Source: JANYBT01 sp038211475 (GTDB taxonomy: Bacteria > Acidobacteriota > Terriglobia > Terriglobales > Acidobacteriaceae). Taken from it: a stretch of DNA of 12,046 bases. Location of the stretch: NCBI GenBank assembly GCA_038211475.1, contig JBBQVN010000113.1, positions 1-12,046 of the forward strand, in the 5' to 3' direction. Shown one piece after another: positions 1 through 7,755 of this stretch. The notes under the pieces are model-generated. The model was given only the letters and a program-made list of their open reading frames with translations. It had not been told where the DNA came from and searched no databases. A program made the position numbers and the translations under genes. Numbering within the stretch: position 1 is the stretch's first letter; every line of letters begins with the position of its first letter.

Positions 1-1
1 C

Positions 2-1546
2 AGCTATGAGGCCATACTGAGCGAACTGGGCGAGAATCTGATCAAGGCTACTTCGGGACGAGATGCCTTGGAGCGCCTCCTGAAAACCGATATCGCCGTC
101 GTGCTGATGGATGTGAGTATGCCTGAGATCAACGGCTTCGAACTGGCGGAAATGATCCGCGAGCATCCGCGCTTTGATCGGACGGCCATTATTTTTATCT
201 CCGCTATCCACCTGTCTGAGCTTGATCGTCTCAAGGGCTACGAACGCGGCGCGGTAGATTATATTTCCGTACCGGTGGTTCCGGGACTCCTGCGGGCGAA
301 GGTCAGGATCTTTGTCGATCTATACCGAACAACGCATCAGCTGGAAACCCTCAATCGCGAGCTCGAAATGAGAGTGCTGGAACGAACGGAGGAATTAGAG
401 AAAAAGGCGCAAGCCCTCGAGCACCTTAATGGAAAACTGGCGCTCAGGAACCAGGAGTTCGATGCGATCATGTTTACCGCCCCCGATGTGATCTTCAGCA
501 GCCAGCCCGGCGGCTACAGGGATTACTTCAGTGAACGGTTCTATGAATACACCGGTGCTTCTGCGGAGTCGGTCATTGGATTCGCATGGCTGGACTATGT
601 TCATCCTGACGACCTGGAAAGCATTAGCGCGCATTGGAAGGAGTGCGTGCAGGCAGGGGGCCGGTATGAGGCCGAATATCGCCTGCGCGACAAACTTGGA
701 GAATACCGTTGGTTCCGCGCCCGGGCCGTTCCCTTGCGAGGTCAAGAAGGGCAGGTAATCAAATGGTACGGAACCTGTTCCGACATCCACGACAGCAAAC
801 TGCTGGAGCAGACGATTCGCGCTACCGCGATAAAGTTGGAGAAAACTGTACACGAGCGGACTGTGGCCTTGCGTCGTCTTTCCAGCCGACTGATGACGGC
901 GCAAGATGAAGAGCGGCGCCGAATTTCTCGAGAATTACACGATGGTGTGGGACAGGAACTTGCCGCAGCCAAGATGATCTTGGACAGTGTCACGCTTAGA
1001 ACGAATACTGTGTCAGATCCCGTTTTAGCAGAGGCGAGCGAGGGCATCGACCGCGCAATTCAGGAAATTCGCACCATGTCTCACCTTTTACATCCACCTC
1101 TACTGGATGAAATTGGGTTGGTTTCAGCGCTGCATTGGTATTTGGAAGGGCTGGCTCAGCGTAGCGGCCTCCAGACGTCATTTGAAGTTCACCCGCCGGA
1201 GTTTTGTCGATTGACACCCGAGTTGGAGACAGCAATCTTTCGCATTGTCCAGGAGGCAGTGACGAACGTTTTCCGGCATTCGGAAGCCACCCAAGCATGG
1301 GTGACTCTGACTCAGCGGGGAAATCAGGTGGTTGTCACAATTCGTGACAATGGCAAGGGACTGCGGGAGGAGACCGTAAAATTGCGGCCGGGCAGCGTTG
1401 GAGTAGGGCTGGGCGGCATGAAACAGAGAGCAGAAGAGTTTGGCGGCGAATTGCAACTCGCCAACGGCAATCCGGGCGCCATGGTTGAAGTAATGATCCC
1501 GGTCTGTAGTACCCCAGAGACGCAGCCTATGGAAGCAACAACCTGA
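2..1546 (+). CDS. Receiver-PAS-histidine kinase (HisKA_3/NarL-type), 5' end missing
   Basis: The reading frame is already open at base 2 and encodes receiver-domain sequence there, so the true start lies upstream of the window; 514 residues are visible. Domains in fragment numbering: a CheY-like receiver to about residue 105 with phospho-acceptor Asp37 in VLMDVSMPE; a probable coiled coil around 110-150; a PAS_3-type fold around 150-265 (FDAIMFTAPDVIF to YGTCSDIHDS); a HisKA_3 dimerisation domain with RRISRELHDGVGQEL, phospho-His313; and a HATPase_c domain with N-box Asn422 (QEAVTNVFRHS), G1 box DNGKG at 449-453 and GVGLGG at 467-472. This is the architecture of a soluble sensor kinase related to the NarX/DesK class, expected to autophosphorylate on histidine and pass phosphate to a LuxR-type regulator, which is not in view. 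No membrane segment is seen in the visible part. Oddity: the conserved receiver lysine before the proline (normally K-P) is Val90. Family assignment is secure; the signal sensed is unknown. Confidence 0.93.
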   Translation, partial: SYEAILSELGENLIKATSGRDALERLLKTDIAVVLMDVSMPEINGFELAEMIREHPRFDRTAIIFISAIHLSELDRLKGYERGAVDYISVPVVPGLLRAKVRIFVDLYRTTHQLETLNRELEMRVLERTEELEKKAQALEHLNGKLALRNQEFDAIMFTAPDVIFSSQPGGYRDYFSERFYEYTGASAESVIGFAWLDYVHPDDLESISAHWKECVQAGGRYEAEYRLRDKLGEYRWFRARAVPLRGQEGQVIKWYGTCSDIHDSKLLEQTIRATAIKLEKTVHERTVALRRLSSRLMTAQDEERRRISRELHDGVGQELAAAKMILDSVTLRTNTVSDPVLAEASEGIDRAIQEIRTMSHLLHPPLLDEIGLVSALHWYLEGLAQRSGLQTSFEVHPPEFCRLTPELETAIFRIVQEAVTNVFRHSEATQAWVTLTQRGNQVVVTIRDNGKGLREETVKLRPGSVGVGLGGMKQRAEEFGGELQLANGNPGAMVEVMIPVCSTPETQPMEATT

Positions 1547-1957
1547 GCTTAATGAATCGATCCTGATTGGGTCCGCAGACCCGCGTATCCCCAAAGGGTT
1601 TCGTCGGAAGGCAGTTCCAAAAAACAACGTCCAGGTTTCGGGAGTGGGGCGGCCCACCTCGGGTTTTGGGTTAGAACTGTTATCTCAGTGGCGGAATGGA
1701 ACTCGTGCCATCACCGGCGACACTGACCTGCCCCTTGCTCACTTTTCGACACAGGCGCTGAGTTTTCGCTGAATCTGCAGAGCCTCTACGAGTTACGACT
1801 CGCCCAGAAGAAAGCCGGAAATTATCGGAGCCCTTCCGAGGCTCGAACTAAATGACCGCATTGAGGCCTGAACAATGCGATAGTGATTTCGCGCGTAGTT
1901 ATCATCGTCGCAGCTTTAGTGCGAACGATTGCGTTGCTCATGTTCGGAGTTTCATGT
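1547..1957. other. Gene-free stretch between kinase and trpB
   Basis: This region of about 410 bases lies between the stop of the plus-strand kinase and the stop of minus-strand trpB, so the flanking genes are convergent. I find no coding frame with convincing protein character on either strand. It contains three small perfect inverted repeats: GGGTC/GACCC at 1569-1582, CGAGT/ACTCG at 1789-1802, and CGCATTG/CAATGCG at 1857-1879. None is followed by a strong T run. The region may hold weak terminators or decayed sequence. Confidence 0.6.
1857..1879 (-). terminator. Possible weak terminator downstream of trpFB
   Basis: A perfect 7-bp stem (CGCATTG/CAATGCG) with a 9-base loop lies about 80 bases past the trpB stop. 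On the minus strand it is followed by the AT-rich GTCATTTAGTT rather than a true T run, so intrinsic termination would be inefficient. Placement after the last gene of the pair is the main support. Confidence 0.3.
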
Positions 1958-3178
1958 CTATGGATGATTTGCTTCCAGCTTCAAATTTTCCCGCATGATC
2001 CCAATATCCTTGTCCCCGCGGCCTGAGATATTGACGATAACAATCTCCGAGTTCTGCATCTTGGGCGCGCGTTTCAGCAGTTCCGCCACCGCGTGCGCCG
2101 ACTCCAGCGCGGGAATAATGCCTTCGGTTCGCGCCAGCAGGGTTGTAGCTTCCAGCGCTTCCACGTCGGAGGCGGAAACATATTCTGCGCGTCCGCTATC
2201 TTTCAGCGCGGCATGTTCCGGCCCAATCGAAGGATAATCCAGCCCCGCCGAAACCGAGTGGGTAAGAGCCACCTGGCCCGCCTCATCCTGCAATAAGTAG
2301 GAGTACGTCCCCTGCAGGACACCGGGTGAACCGCCGCGAAAACGCGCCGCATGGTCCCCTAGCTTGGTCCCGCGTCCGCCCGCCTCCACCCCGATTAGCC
2401 GCACATTTTCATCGCGCAGAAACTCGTGGAAAATCCCAATCGCATTCGATCCGCCACCTACACACGCCAGGATCGCGGCCGGCAGTTTCCCCTCAGCCTT
2501 CATAATCTGTGCCCGCGCTTCTTGCCCAATCACCGATTGAAAATCCCGCACCATGGTCGGATACGGATGCGCCCCGAGCACGCTTCCCAGCAAATAGTGA
2601 GTAGTGCGGACGTTCGTAACCCAATCCCGCATGGCTTCGTTGATGGCGTCCTTCAGCGTGCACGAGCCCGATGATACGCCGCGCACCTCCGCGCCGAGGA
2701 GCCTCATGCGGAATACATTGAGTTCCTGGCGCCGCATGTCTTCCGTGCCCATGTACACAACGCACTCAAATCCGAGCAGCGCGCACACCGTTGCAGTCGC
2801 CACGCCATGTTGGCCCGCTCCGGTTTCCGCGATCACGCGATGCTTGCCCATGCGCTCCACGAGCAACCCCTGACCCAGACAGTTGTTGATCTTGTGGGCG
2901 CCGGTATGCAGCAGGTCTTCGCGTTTCAAATAAATCTTCGCGCCGCCCAGCATGTTGGTAAGCCGCTGCGCAAAAAACAGTGGCGTCGGGCGCCCTGCAT
3001 AGGTGCGAAACAACTCCTGCAAACGCTGCTGGAACGTCGGGTCGCGCTGCGCTTTCGCATACGCCGCTTCCAACTCCTCCAGCGCAGGAATTAATGTTTC
3101 CGGTACGTAGCGCCCTCCATAGGCGCCGAATCGCCCCGCCGCATCTTTCGTCGCTGAACCACTGCTTCTGACTGCCAT
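1958..3178 (-). CDS. trpB: Tryptophan synthase beta subunit
   Basis: This is the PLP-dependent beta chain that condenses indole with L-serine to give L-tryptophan, the last step of the pathway, in a cytoplasmic alpha2-beta2 complex with TrpA. At 406 residues it has the usual length of TrpB1-type proteins. Visible hallmarks are FGAYGGRYVPETL near the N-terminus, the PLP Schiff-base lysine Lys96 in HTGAHKINN, the catalytic-type Glu118 in ETGAGQHG, the phosphate-binding GGGSNAIG at 241-248, and the C-terminal SGRGDKD at 385-391. The ATG start lies 3 bases after the trpF stop, and an AGGAG about 12 bases upstream sits inside the end of trpF, so the two genes are almost certainly cotranscribed and perhaps translationally coupled. 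Its partner trpA is not downstream but about 6 kb away on the other strand. Identification is certain. Confidence 0.98.
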   Translation of the reverse strand: MAVRSSGSATKDAAGRFGAYGGRYVPETLIPALEELEAAYAKAQRDPTFQQRLQELFRTYAGRPTPLFFAQRLTNMLGGAKIYLKREDLLHTGAHKINNCLGQGLLVERMGKHRVIAETGAGQHGVATATVCALLGFECVVYMGTEDMRRQELNVFRMRLLGAEVRGVSSGSCTLKDAINEAMRDWVTNVRTTHYLLGSVLGAHPYPTMVRDFQSVIGQEARAQIMKAEGKLPAAILACVGGGSNAIGIFHEFLRDENVRLIGVEAGGRGTKLGDHAARFRGGSPGVLQGTYSYLLQDEAGQVALTHSVSAGLDYPSIGPEHAALKDSGRAEYVSASDVEALEATTLLARTEGIIPALESAHAVAELLKRAPKMQNSEIVIVNISGRGDKDIGIMRENLKLEANHP

Positions 3179-3181
3179 CGC

Positions 3182-3859
3182 TTAAATAATCTCCTCGGCT
3201 CGTCGCACCGCATCCACGAACGCTCGCAGTTTCCGGTGGTCCTTCTTTCCGGGCGCCGCTTCCACGCCTGATGCCACGTCCACTCCCCACGGTCGAAACC
3301 GCCGGATCGCCGCATCTACATTTAGCGCCGTCAACCCTCCGGCCACAATGACCGGTACGATAAAACTCACCTGCATGACCTTGCTGTAACTCTTTTCCCA
3401 ATCGAAAGTTTTTCCAGTCCCGCCAGGTGCGCTCGCGGATCCCGAATCCAGCAGAAGCGCAAACAGCGATTGCTTCGCGGTCTCGGTGATGAAAAAGTCT
3501 TCCTGCTCCAGCGCGCTGGCCGAATACGCTGCAATCAACTTAATGTTCCGGGCAAAGCGGTCTCGATTCTCCCCGAGATGCCGTATGAATTCAGAATTAG
3601 ATTCAGGCCCGTGCAGTTGGACTGCCGTGAGCCCAACGCGTTCCGCAACGTGACGCACAAAATCCGCAGGTTCGTTCACAAACACGCCGACCTTTTCTAT
3701 TTCGCTTGGGAGCCCCGCAACTATCTCGCGTGCCACCTCGACCGCAACGTGGCGCGCACTTTTCTCGTAAAACACGAATCCCAACGCGCTGGCGCCCGCC
3801 TCGGCAGCTGCTCGCGCATCTTTCAGGTTGGTGATTCCGCAAATTTTGATCCAAGTCAC
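3182..3859 (-). CDS. trpF: Phosphoribosylanthranilate isomerase
   Basis: This (beta/alpha)8-barrel enzyme catalyses the Amadori rearrangement of N-(5'-phosphoribosyl)anthranilate to CdRP in tryptophan biosynthesis. At 225 residues it is of normal length or slightly longer. Motifs seen are KICGIT with the catalytic-type Cys7, QLHG at 81-84, the general-acid-type Asp138 in LLLDSG, GGTGKTFDW at 146-154, the phosphate-binding AGGL at 173-176, and GVDVASGVE followed by PGKKD at 203-207. The start is a GTG at 3857-3859; an in-frame TAG lies just upstream, so no longer form is possible. The ribosome binding site is poor (an A-rich run ending AAAAAGG directly before the start). It is the first gene of the trpF-trpB pair. 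No trpC, trpD or attenuator-like leader is visible upstream, so the rest of the pathway must be encoded elsewhere. Confidence 0.97.
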   Translation of the reverse strand: MTWIKICGITNLKDARAAAEAGASALGFVFYEKSARHVAVEVAREIVAGLPSEIEKVGVFVNEPADFVRHVAERVGLTAVQLHGPESNSEFIRHLGENRDRFARNIKLIAAYSASALEQEDFFITETAKQSLFALLLDSGSASAPGGTGKTFDWEKSYSKVMQVSFIVPVIVAGGLTALNVDAAIRRFRPWGVDVASGVEAAPGKKDHRKLRAFVDAVRRAEEII

Positions 3860-4197
3860 CTTTTTATTCTATCTGTCCGCACCCATCCGCCGTCAGGGCT
3901 TCCTCTCACCACTCATGCCTGAATTTCGCTGCCGGAACATTCCCCGTGCCGTCAGAATCGCGCAAGGAAATGGTCCCGTCCACATGCTCACCACCCTCCA
4001 CCAAGCGGTTTCGGCAGGGTGCGCCCGATCTTGCCCAGAAAACTTAAAGCGACGGCAAAACGACGCTGATAAACAGCTCGACCATCAGCCCGCAGACAAT
4101 CACGACAGCGAATGGCCGCTGCCGGGGTGGTTACATTGCTTTGCCTCAGACTTGAGCCGCCTTCTGCAAAGCACAGGACTATGCCGCGGCTGAACCC
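3860..4197. other. Gene-poor stretch between trpF and the Ig-domain gene
   Basis: This stretch of about 340 bases has no intact gene that I can defend. Its middle holds a probable RND-permease remnant, annotated separately at 3988-4130. The part next to trpF must carry the trpFB promoter unless transcription reads through from the genes further right on the same strand; I see no clear -35/-10 pair. A 30-codon minus-strand ATG frame at 3893-3985 has no recognisable protein character, and neighbouring frames are also open there. Confidence 0.5.
3988..4130 (-). pseudogene. Remnant of the C-terminus of an RND (CzcA/AcrB-type) efflux permease
   Basis: On the minus strand, bases 4124 to 4047 encode RQRPFAVVIVCGL followed by MVELFISVVLPSL. 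This has the shape of the last transmembrane helix of heavy-metal or multidrug RND permeases, whose usual form is QRPFAxVVxGGL followed by LxLPxLYVWxAR. A TAA at 4044-4046 stands where that family has tyrosine, and the same frame continues VFWAR beyond it. A shift of frame then gives KIGRTLPKPLGGGW before a TGA at 3988-3990, resembling the usual LPEP-type tail. No upstream permease sequence is present; an in-frame stop sits at 4131-4133. The likeness is from memory of the family and the stretch is short, so this is inference. It would be the scar of a lost efflux gene or a fragment left by recombination. Confidence 0.5.
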
Positions 4198-4890
4198 TTA
4201 CGGTCCCTGTGTGATCGACAATGGGTTTGCGGTCTGCAGGCTTTGCCGGAAAATTACGTTTTTGCTCGCCACTTCCGCCACCGCGTCCACGTGTACCCCG
4301 TATCCACCCGCGGGCAGCGTGTTGCCAAAGACAATCTCCTGGGTCGTTCCCGCCTTCAGCGAAAAACGTTCATATCCTAGCGCCGTTGCCCGCCCGTTAC
4401 TCGCCACGCCCACAACAATCACAGTGAGATCGAAATCGTCCTTGCTGCCGTTGGATACCTTAACCGAACCATCAATGCGGTTGTCTCGCGCCATCGGCGG
4501 CTTCAACCACTCCAGCAACAGCGCGGCCACAATCCGCAGTTTGAAATCCCGGCTCGCGGCATGCGACGGCTTTCCTGAGTCGATCACCGTCACCGTGAAC
4601 GCATAGTCCCCCGCCTGCCTGGCTGCCCCGGTGATTGTGCCTTCTGTTTCCGACAATATGAGCCCGTCGGGCAAGGCTCCCTGCGTCACTTTCCACTGCC
4701 GCGTCCCCTCACCGCCGAGCGCCATCAGCGTAACAGAGACGCGCTCTTGCGTCGCGAATGAAGGCAATGATTCCGTGGTGATTGAAATCGCGTGCTCCCC
4801 ATCTAGCGTTTGTGCCTGAGCAGCCGCGCAGAGTATGGCCGCGACGAAAATGCATGCTGAGACCGCGCAGGATAACAGACGTAGGCACAT
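4198..4890 (-). CDS. Secreted protein with putative Ig (He_PIG-like) domain
   Basis: This 230-residue protein has a clear signal peptide: the hydrophobic stretch SACIFVAAILCAAAQA, with probable cleavage after Ala26 or nearby. Cys21 is not in a proper lipobox. Residues about 35-120 have the features of a putative Ig domain (He_PIG type), including WKVTQGALPDGLILS, TGTITG-like EGTITGAA and AGDYAFTVTVIDS. Residues about 125-225 form a second beta-rich unit that resembles a CARDB/Ig-like fold, with VKVSNGSKDDFDLTVIVVG and LPAGGYGVHVDAV. It is predicted to be exported, with a binding or structural role; no catalytic residues are evident. It starts 15 bases after the stop of the TadZ-like gene, and GGGGAGATAAAAGG spanning that stop may supply its ribosome binding site, so the two probably form an operon. 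The specific function is unknown. Confidence 0.8.
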   Translation of the reverse strand: MCLRLLSCAVSACIFVAAILCAAAQAQTLDGEHAISITTESLPSFATQERVSVTLMALGGEGTRQWKVTQGALPDGLILSETEGTITGAARQAGDYAFTVTVIDSGKPSHAASRDFKLRIVAALLLEWLKPPMARDNRIDGSVKVSNGSKDDFDLTVIVVGVASNGRATALGYERFSLKAGTTQEIVFGNTLPAGGYGVHVDAVAEVASKNVIFRQSLQTANPLSITQGP

Positions 4891-4905
4891 AGCGAGCGCG
4901 GCCTT

Positions 4906-6177
4906 TTATCTCCCCACTCGCAACGATGGCACCAATACGCTCGAACCAACTTGGCTATCTTTGCCCGGCTTGCTGGCAGGTTTACTGGCAGGCAGGCTTC
5001 TTTCCGCTGCATCCGGAGCCTTGGTCAACTTCTTAGCCAGCTCAGCGAAGTTACGTCCCATAGGATGGTTTTCTTGCAATGCGATCGGGCTCCCTTTGTC
5101 CACCGATGCGCTGATCGCCGGGTAGTTGTTCGGGATCGTCCAGAACACTCGGCAACCAGTTGCTTCTTCCAGGTCGAGTTCACTCATCCCAGGAATCTTC
5201 TGATAGCGGTTCATCACCAGGCCCGCTTTACCCCGCTCATCGCCTTGTCGCAGGGCAATGGAAAGTTGCCGCGCGCTCCATAGCGATGTCTGGTCTGCTT
5301 GCGCCACCACCAGCGTGATCGTGGATATCTCCTGGATCAACCGTGCCATGTCGTCCGTCCGGCCTGAGCCGTCCACCACCACCTCGGCATATTGGGTGGT
5401 CAACAAGTCGAACAACTGCATCAGGTCGTTGGCTGGGGCCGCCTGCGGAGTCGGTTGTTGCGGCCCCGCCAGCACATGCAATCCTGACTTGTGCTTCGTC
5501 ACCAGTCCCTGCAGCAGGGATGCGTCCATGCGATGGAAGCTTTGCAGCGCTTCCACCACTCCGAACGCTGGGCGCAAATTCAAATGCAGCGCGGCGTGTC
5601 CCAGCACCGCCAAATCCACCAACACAACTTTGCCGGTCAATCGCTGCAGCGCCACCGCCGTATTCGCTGCCACCGTCGTCGCGCCGCTTCCGCCCTTGGC
5701 ATTTAGAAAGCCATATACCCGCGCGCGTTTAAGGCTGGCTGGTGATTGCCCTCGATTGGACCGATATCGGGCAAAAGCTTCGATCCATGCCTCCCGATTC
5801 GCGTTCCGATCTACGAATTCAGCAGCACCCGCCCGCATCGCCGAAACGATCAAGCTGGGCTGGCTCATCTCACCCACTGCAAAAATGCAAATCTCCGGGA
5901 GGTGCCCCCGAATGAGCTCCATGGCTTCAAACGCACGCTGCGGCCGCTGCGATTCAATGTCAACCAGCACCACTTCCGCGCCTTGTCCAACCAGTAAGCG
6001 CAATACCGCACTCGATCCATTCGTCGGAAGACCCAGGTGGCTGAATACCACTCGGCCCAATTGCGTGCTGTCCACGCGATTTGCCAGGACCGCAGCTTGC
6101 TCGCGATCCTCGCTCAACAGAACGGCAGGGATGCCGTGGCTGGAACGTTCTGGCCCCGAATTTCGGTTCAACTGCAT
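4906..6177 (-). CDS. TadZ/CpaE-like ATPase (receiver-like domain plus atypical MinD/ParA domain)
   Basis: This protein of 423 residues (counted from ATG) has two parts. The first, about residues 15-135, is a receiver-like alpha/beta domain with Asp73 in VVLVDIES and AMRAGAAEFVDR, as in CpaE/TadZ. The second is a MinD/ParA-type ATPase from about 150 to 385. Its deviant P-loop KGGSGATT (161-168) keeps the signature lysine but has Ala where MinD has the second lysine, as is usual in TadZ. VVLVDLAVLGHAALHLNL forms the switch I region and VVVDGSG near 269 the Walker B strand. The C-terminal tail (SKPASKPGKDS) is low-complexity. The family localises Tad/Flp pilus assembly to the pole, yet no other tad gene is in view. 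A GTG directly precedes the ATG and could also be the start; no strong ribosome binding site decides between them. It heads a two-gene unit with the Ig-domain protein downstream. Confidence 0.85.
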   Translation of the reverse strand: MQLNRNSGPERSSHGIPAVLLSEDREQAAVLANRVDSTQLGRVVFSHLGLPTNGSSAVLRLLVGQGAEVVLVDIESQRPQRAFEAMELIRGHLPEICIFAVGEMSQPSLIVSAMRAGAAEFVDRNANREAWIEAFARYRSNRGQSPASLKRARVYGFLNAKGGSGATTVAANTAVALQRLTGKVVLVDLAVLGHAALHLNLRPAFGVVEALQSFHRMDASLLQGLVTKHKSGLHVLAGPQQPTPQAAPANDLMQLFDLLTTQYAEVVVDGSGRTDDMARLIQEISTITLVVAQADQTSLWSARQLSIALRQGDERGKAGLVMNRYQKIPGMSELDLEEATGCRVFWTIPNNYPAISASVDKGSPIALQENHPMGRNFAELAKKLTKAPDAAERSLPASKPASKPGKDSQVGSSVLVPSLRVGR

Positions 6178-6317
6178 CACAAAAGCCGGCTCACTTCGAT
6201 GCCCGCTGGTCCCGGCCGCCTGCTTCCAGGCAGCGAAGGCACCAGCTTCAATTATGAACTCATTTCACAAACGGAGTCGAGGCGCGCAGCTTGGTTTCCC
6301 CCACGGTCGTTGTTTCA

Positions 6318-6346
6318 ATTCTATGCAAAGCAACTTGAATTGGAAA
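6318..6346 (-). promoter_or_regulatory. Candidate sigma70-type promoter for the TadZ-like gene
   Basis: On the minus strand TTTCCA (6341-6346) and TAGAAT (6318-6323) are 17 bases apart. They match TTGACA/TATAAT at four and five of six positions. Transcription would start near 6311, giving a leader of about 135 bases. This is a reading by eye in an AT-richer part of the divergent intergenic region. Confidence 0.4.
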
Positions 6347-6365
6347 GTCGCAAAAACCAAGTCCG

Positions 6366-6395
6366 CTGAGTCCCCCAGAGCCTTCGCTTTATACT
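6366..6395 (+). promoter_or_regulatory. Candidate promoter for the MFS gene, start almost leaderless
   Basis: TATACT at 6390-6395 is a good -10 element, preceded at 18 bases by a weak -35 (CTGAGT). Transcription would begin about two or three bases before the ATG at 6405. The purine-rich GAGAGGG at 6397-6403 abuts the ATG too closely to be a normal ribosome binding site. Confidence 0.35.
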
Positions 6396-6404
6396 AGAGA
6401 GGGA

Positions 6405-7751
6405 ATGAAGCCAGCCGGCCCCAGCACCACCGTCAATGGTGATTCGCACACCCCTGCTCTGAGCAGCGGCCAGCGAGCGTGGCGGGCTTTGCGCCACCGC
6501 AATTTTCAGCTCTTTTTCGGCGGCCAGCTCATTTCCCTGACCGGCACCTGGATGCAGAGTATCGCGCTCTCTTGGCTGGTCTATCGCCTCACCGGTTCCG
6601 CTCTGCTGCTCGGCACCGTAGGATTCGCCAGTCAGATCCCAGTCTTTCTCGTCGCCCCCTTGGGCGGCACGATCGTGGACCGTGCCAATCGACACCGGAT
6701 CATCGTCGGTACCCAGACAGCCTCCATGGTTCTGGCTTCCGTTCTCACTGTGCTTACGCTTACCCACCGCATCCAGGTTTGGCAGATCTTTGTGCTTTCC
6801 GCTCTGCTCGGCATCGTCAATGCCTTCGACATCCCTGCCCGCCAGGCCTTCCTGGTAGAGATGGTTGGTCGCGAAGACCTCATGAACGCCATTGCCCTCA
6901 ACTCTTCCATGTTCAATGGCGCCCGCATCGTTGGCCCCGCCATCGCCGGAATTCTAGTTGCCCGCATCGGCGAGGGCTGGTGCTTTTTCGCTAATGCCGT
7001 CAGCTACGTCGCCGTCATCATCGGCCTGCTCCTGATGCGAGTAAATAAACCTCACCGCCGCGCTTCCTCGGCCTCGCCATTGGCCGACATTCTCGAAGGC
7101 TTTCGCTTCGTTAGCCGCTCCGGTCCGATTCGCGCCATCTTGCTGCTGCTCGGCCTGGTCAGTTTAGTGGGAATGCCCTACACCGTTCTGATGCCCGTTT
7201 TTGCCGACCGCATCTTGCACCGCGGCGCTCACGGTCTCGGTATCTTGATGACGTTCACCGGAATTGGCGCCTTGCTCGGCGCCGCCACCCTCGCGTTTCG
7301 CTCGGGGGTCAAAGGCCTGGGCCGCTGGATTGCATTGTCCTGCGCCGGCTTCGGCATTAGCCTCTTCGCGTTTTCCTTTTCCCGCAACTTCTGGCTCTCC
7401 GCTGCTCTCTTGCTGCCCGTGGGCTACAGCATGATGCTCGAGATGGCCTGCTCTAACACGCTGATCCAATCCATGGTGCCCGACCACTTGCGGGGCCGTG
7501 TGATGGCCGTCTATTCCATGATGTTCATGGGCATGGCGCCCTTCGGCGCGTTGTTTGGTGGTGCGCTGGCCGACAAGCTAGGCGCGCCTATCACCGTCGC
7601 CGTTGGCGCCGCCGCCTCCGTGATTGGCGCTATTGTCTTCGGAACGCACCTGCCCCGAATTCGCGGCGAAGCGCGCAAGATGATCATCGCCCAAGGCCTG
7701 GTAGGCGGCGAACCCGCCGAAGAACTGAACGCCCGCGCCGTCAACGATTAG
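6405..7751 (+). CDS. MFS exporter, MFS_3/EntS-like (DHA3) family
   Basis: This 448-residue inner-membrane transporter is expected to span the membrane twelve times and to export a small molecule or drug by proton antiport; the substrate cannot be told. The start of the fold is RHRNFQLFFGGQLISLTGTWM (residues 31-50). Motif A is GGTIVDRANRHR (87-98). DIPARQAFLVEMV (142-154) and NSSMFNGARIVGPAIAG (166-182) are signatures of this family, which includes the enterobactin exporter EntS. The second half has the matching loop LRGRVMAVYSMMFMGMAPFG. Length is normal or slightly long, and no frameshift is seen. No in-frame alternative start is available before the first helix, so the ATG at 6405 is accepted despite the missing spacer to a ribosome binding site. 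It stands alone: divergent from the TadZ-like gene and convergent with the next gene. Confidence 0.92.
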   Translation: MKPAGPSTTVNGDSHTPALSSGQRAWRALRHRNFQLFFGGQLISLTGTWMQSIALSWLVYRLTGSALLLGTVGFASQIPVFLVAPLGGTIVDRANRHRIIVGTQTASMVLASVLTVLTLTHRIQVWQIFVLSALLGIVNAFDIPARQAFLVEMVGREDLMNAIALNSSMFNGARIVGPAIAGILVARIGEGWCFFANAVSYVAVIIGLLLMRVNKPHRRASSASPLADILEGFRFVSRSGPIRAILLLLGLVSLVGMPYTVLMPVFADRILHRGAHGLGILMTFTGIGALLGAATLAFRSGVKGLGRWIALSCAGFGISLFAFSFSRNFWLSAALLLPVGYSMMLEMACSNTLIQSMVPDHLRGRVMAVYSMMFMGMAPFGALFGGALADKLGAPITVAVGAAASVIGAIVFGTHLPRIRGEARKMIIAQGLVGGEPAEELNARAVND

Positions 7752-7755
7752 GGCC

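Noticed and set aside
3893..3985. A 30-codon minus-strand ATG frame between the RND remnant and trpF
   Set aside because: At least two frames are open here, no ribosome binding site was found, and no family is recognisable; too short to support.
3828..4193. A 121-codon plus-strand frame across trpF's start and the following gap
   Set aside because: It overlaps the trpF start antisense, has no ribosome binding site and its composition (many Cys, Arg, His, Pro) is typical of a shadow frame. The minus-strand RND-like remnant explains the same bases better.
5258..6397. A 379-codon plus-strand frame antisense to the TadZ-like gene
   Set aside because: It is rich in Ser, Arg, Cys and Thr with no domain character and is the codon-position shadow of the clear MinD/ParA-type protein on the other strand.
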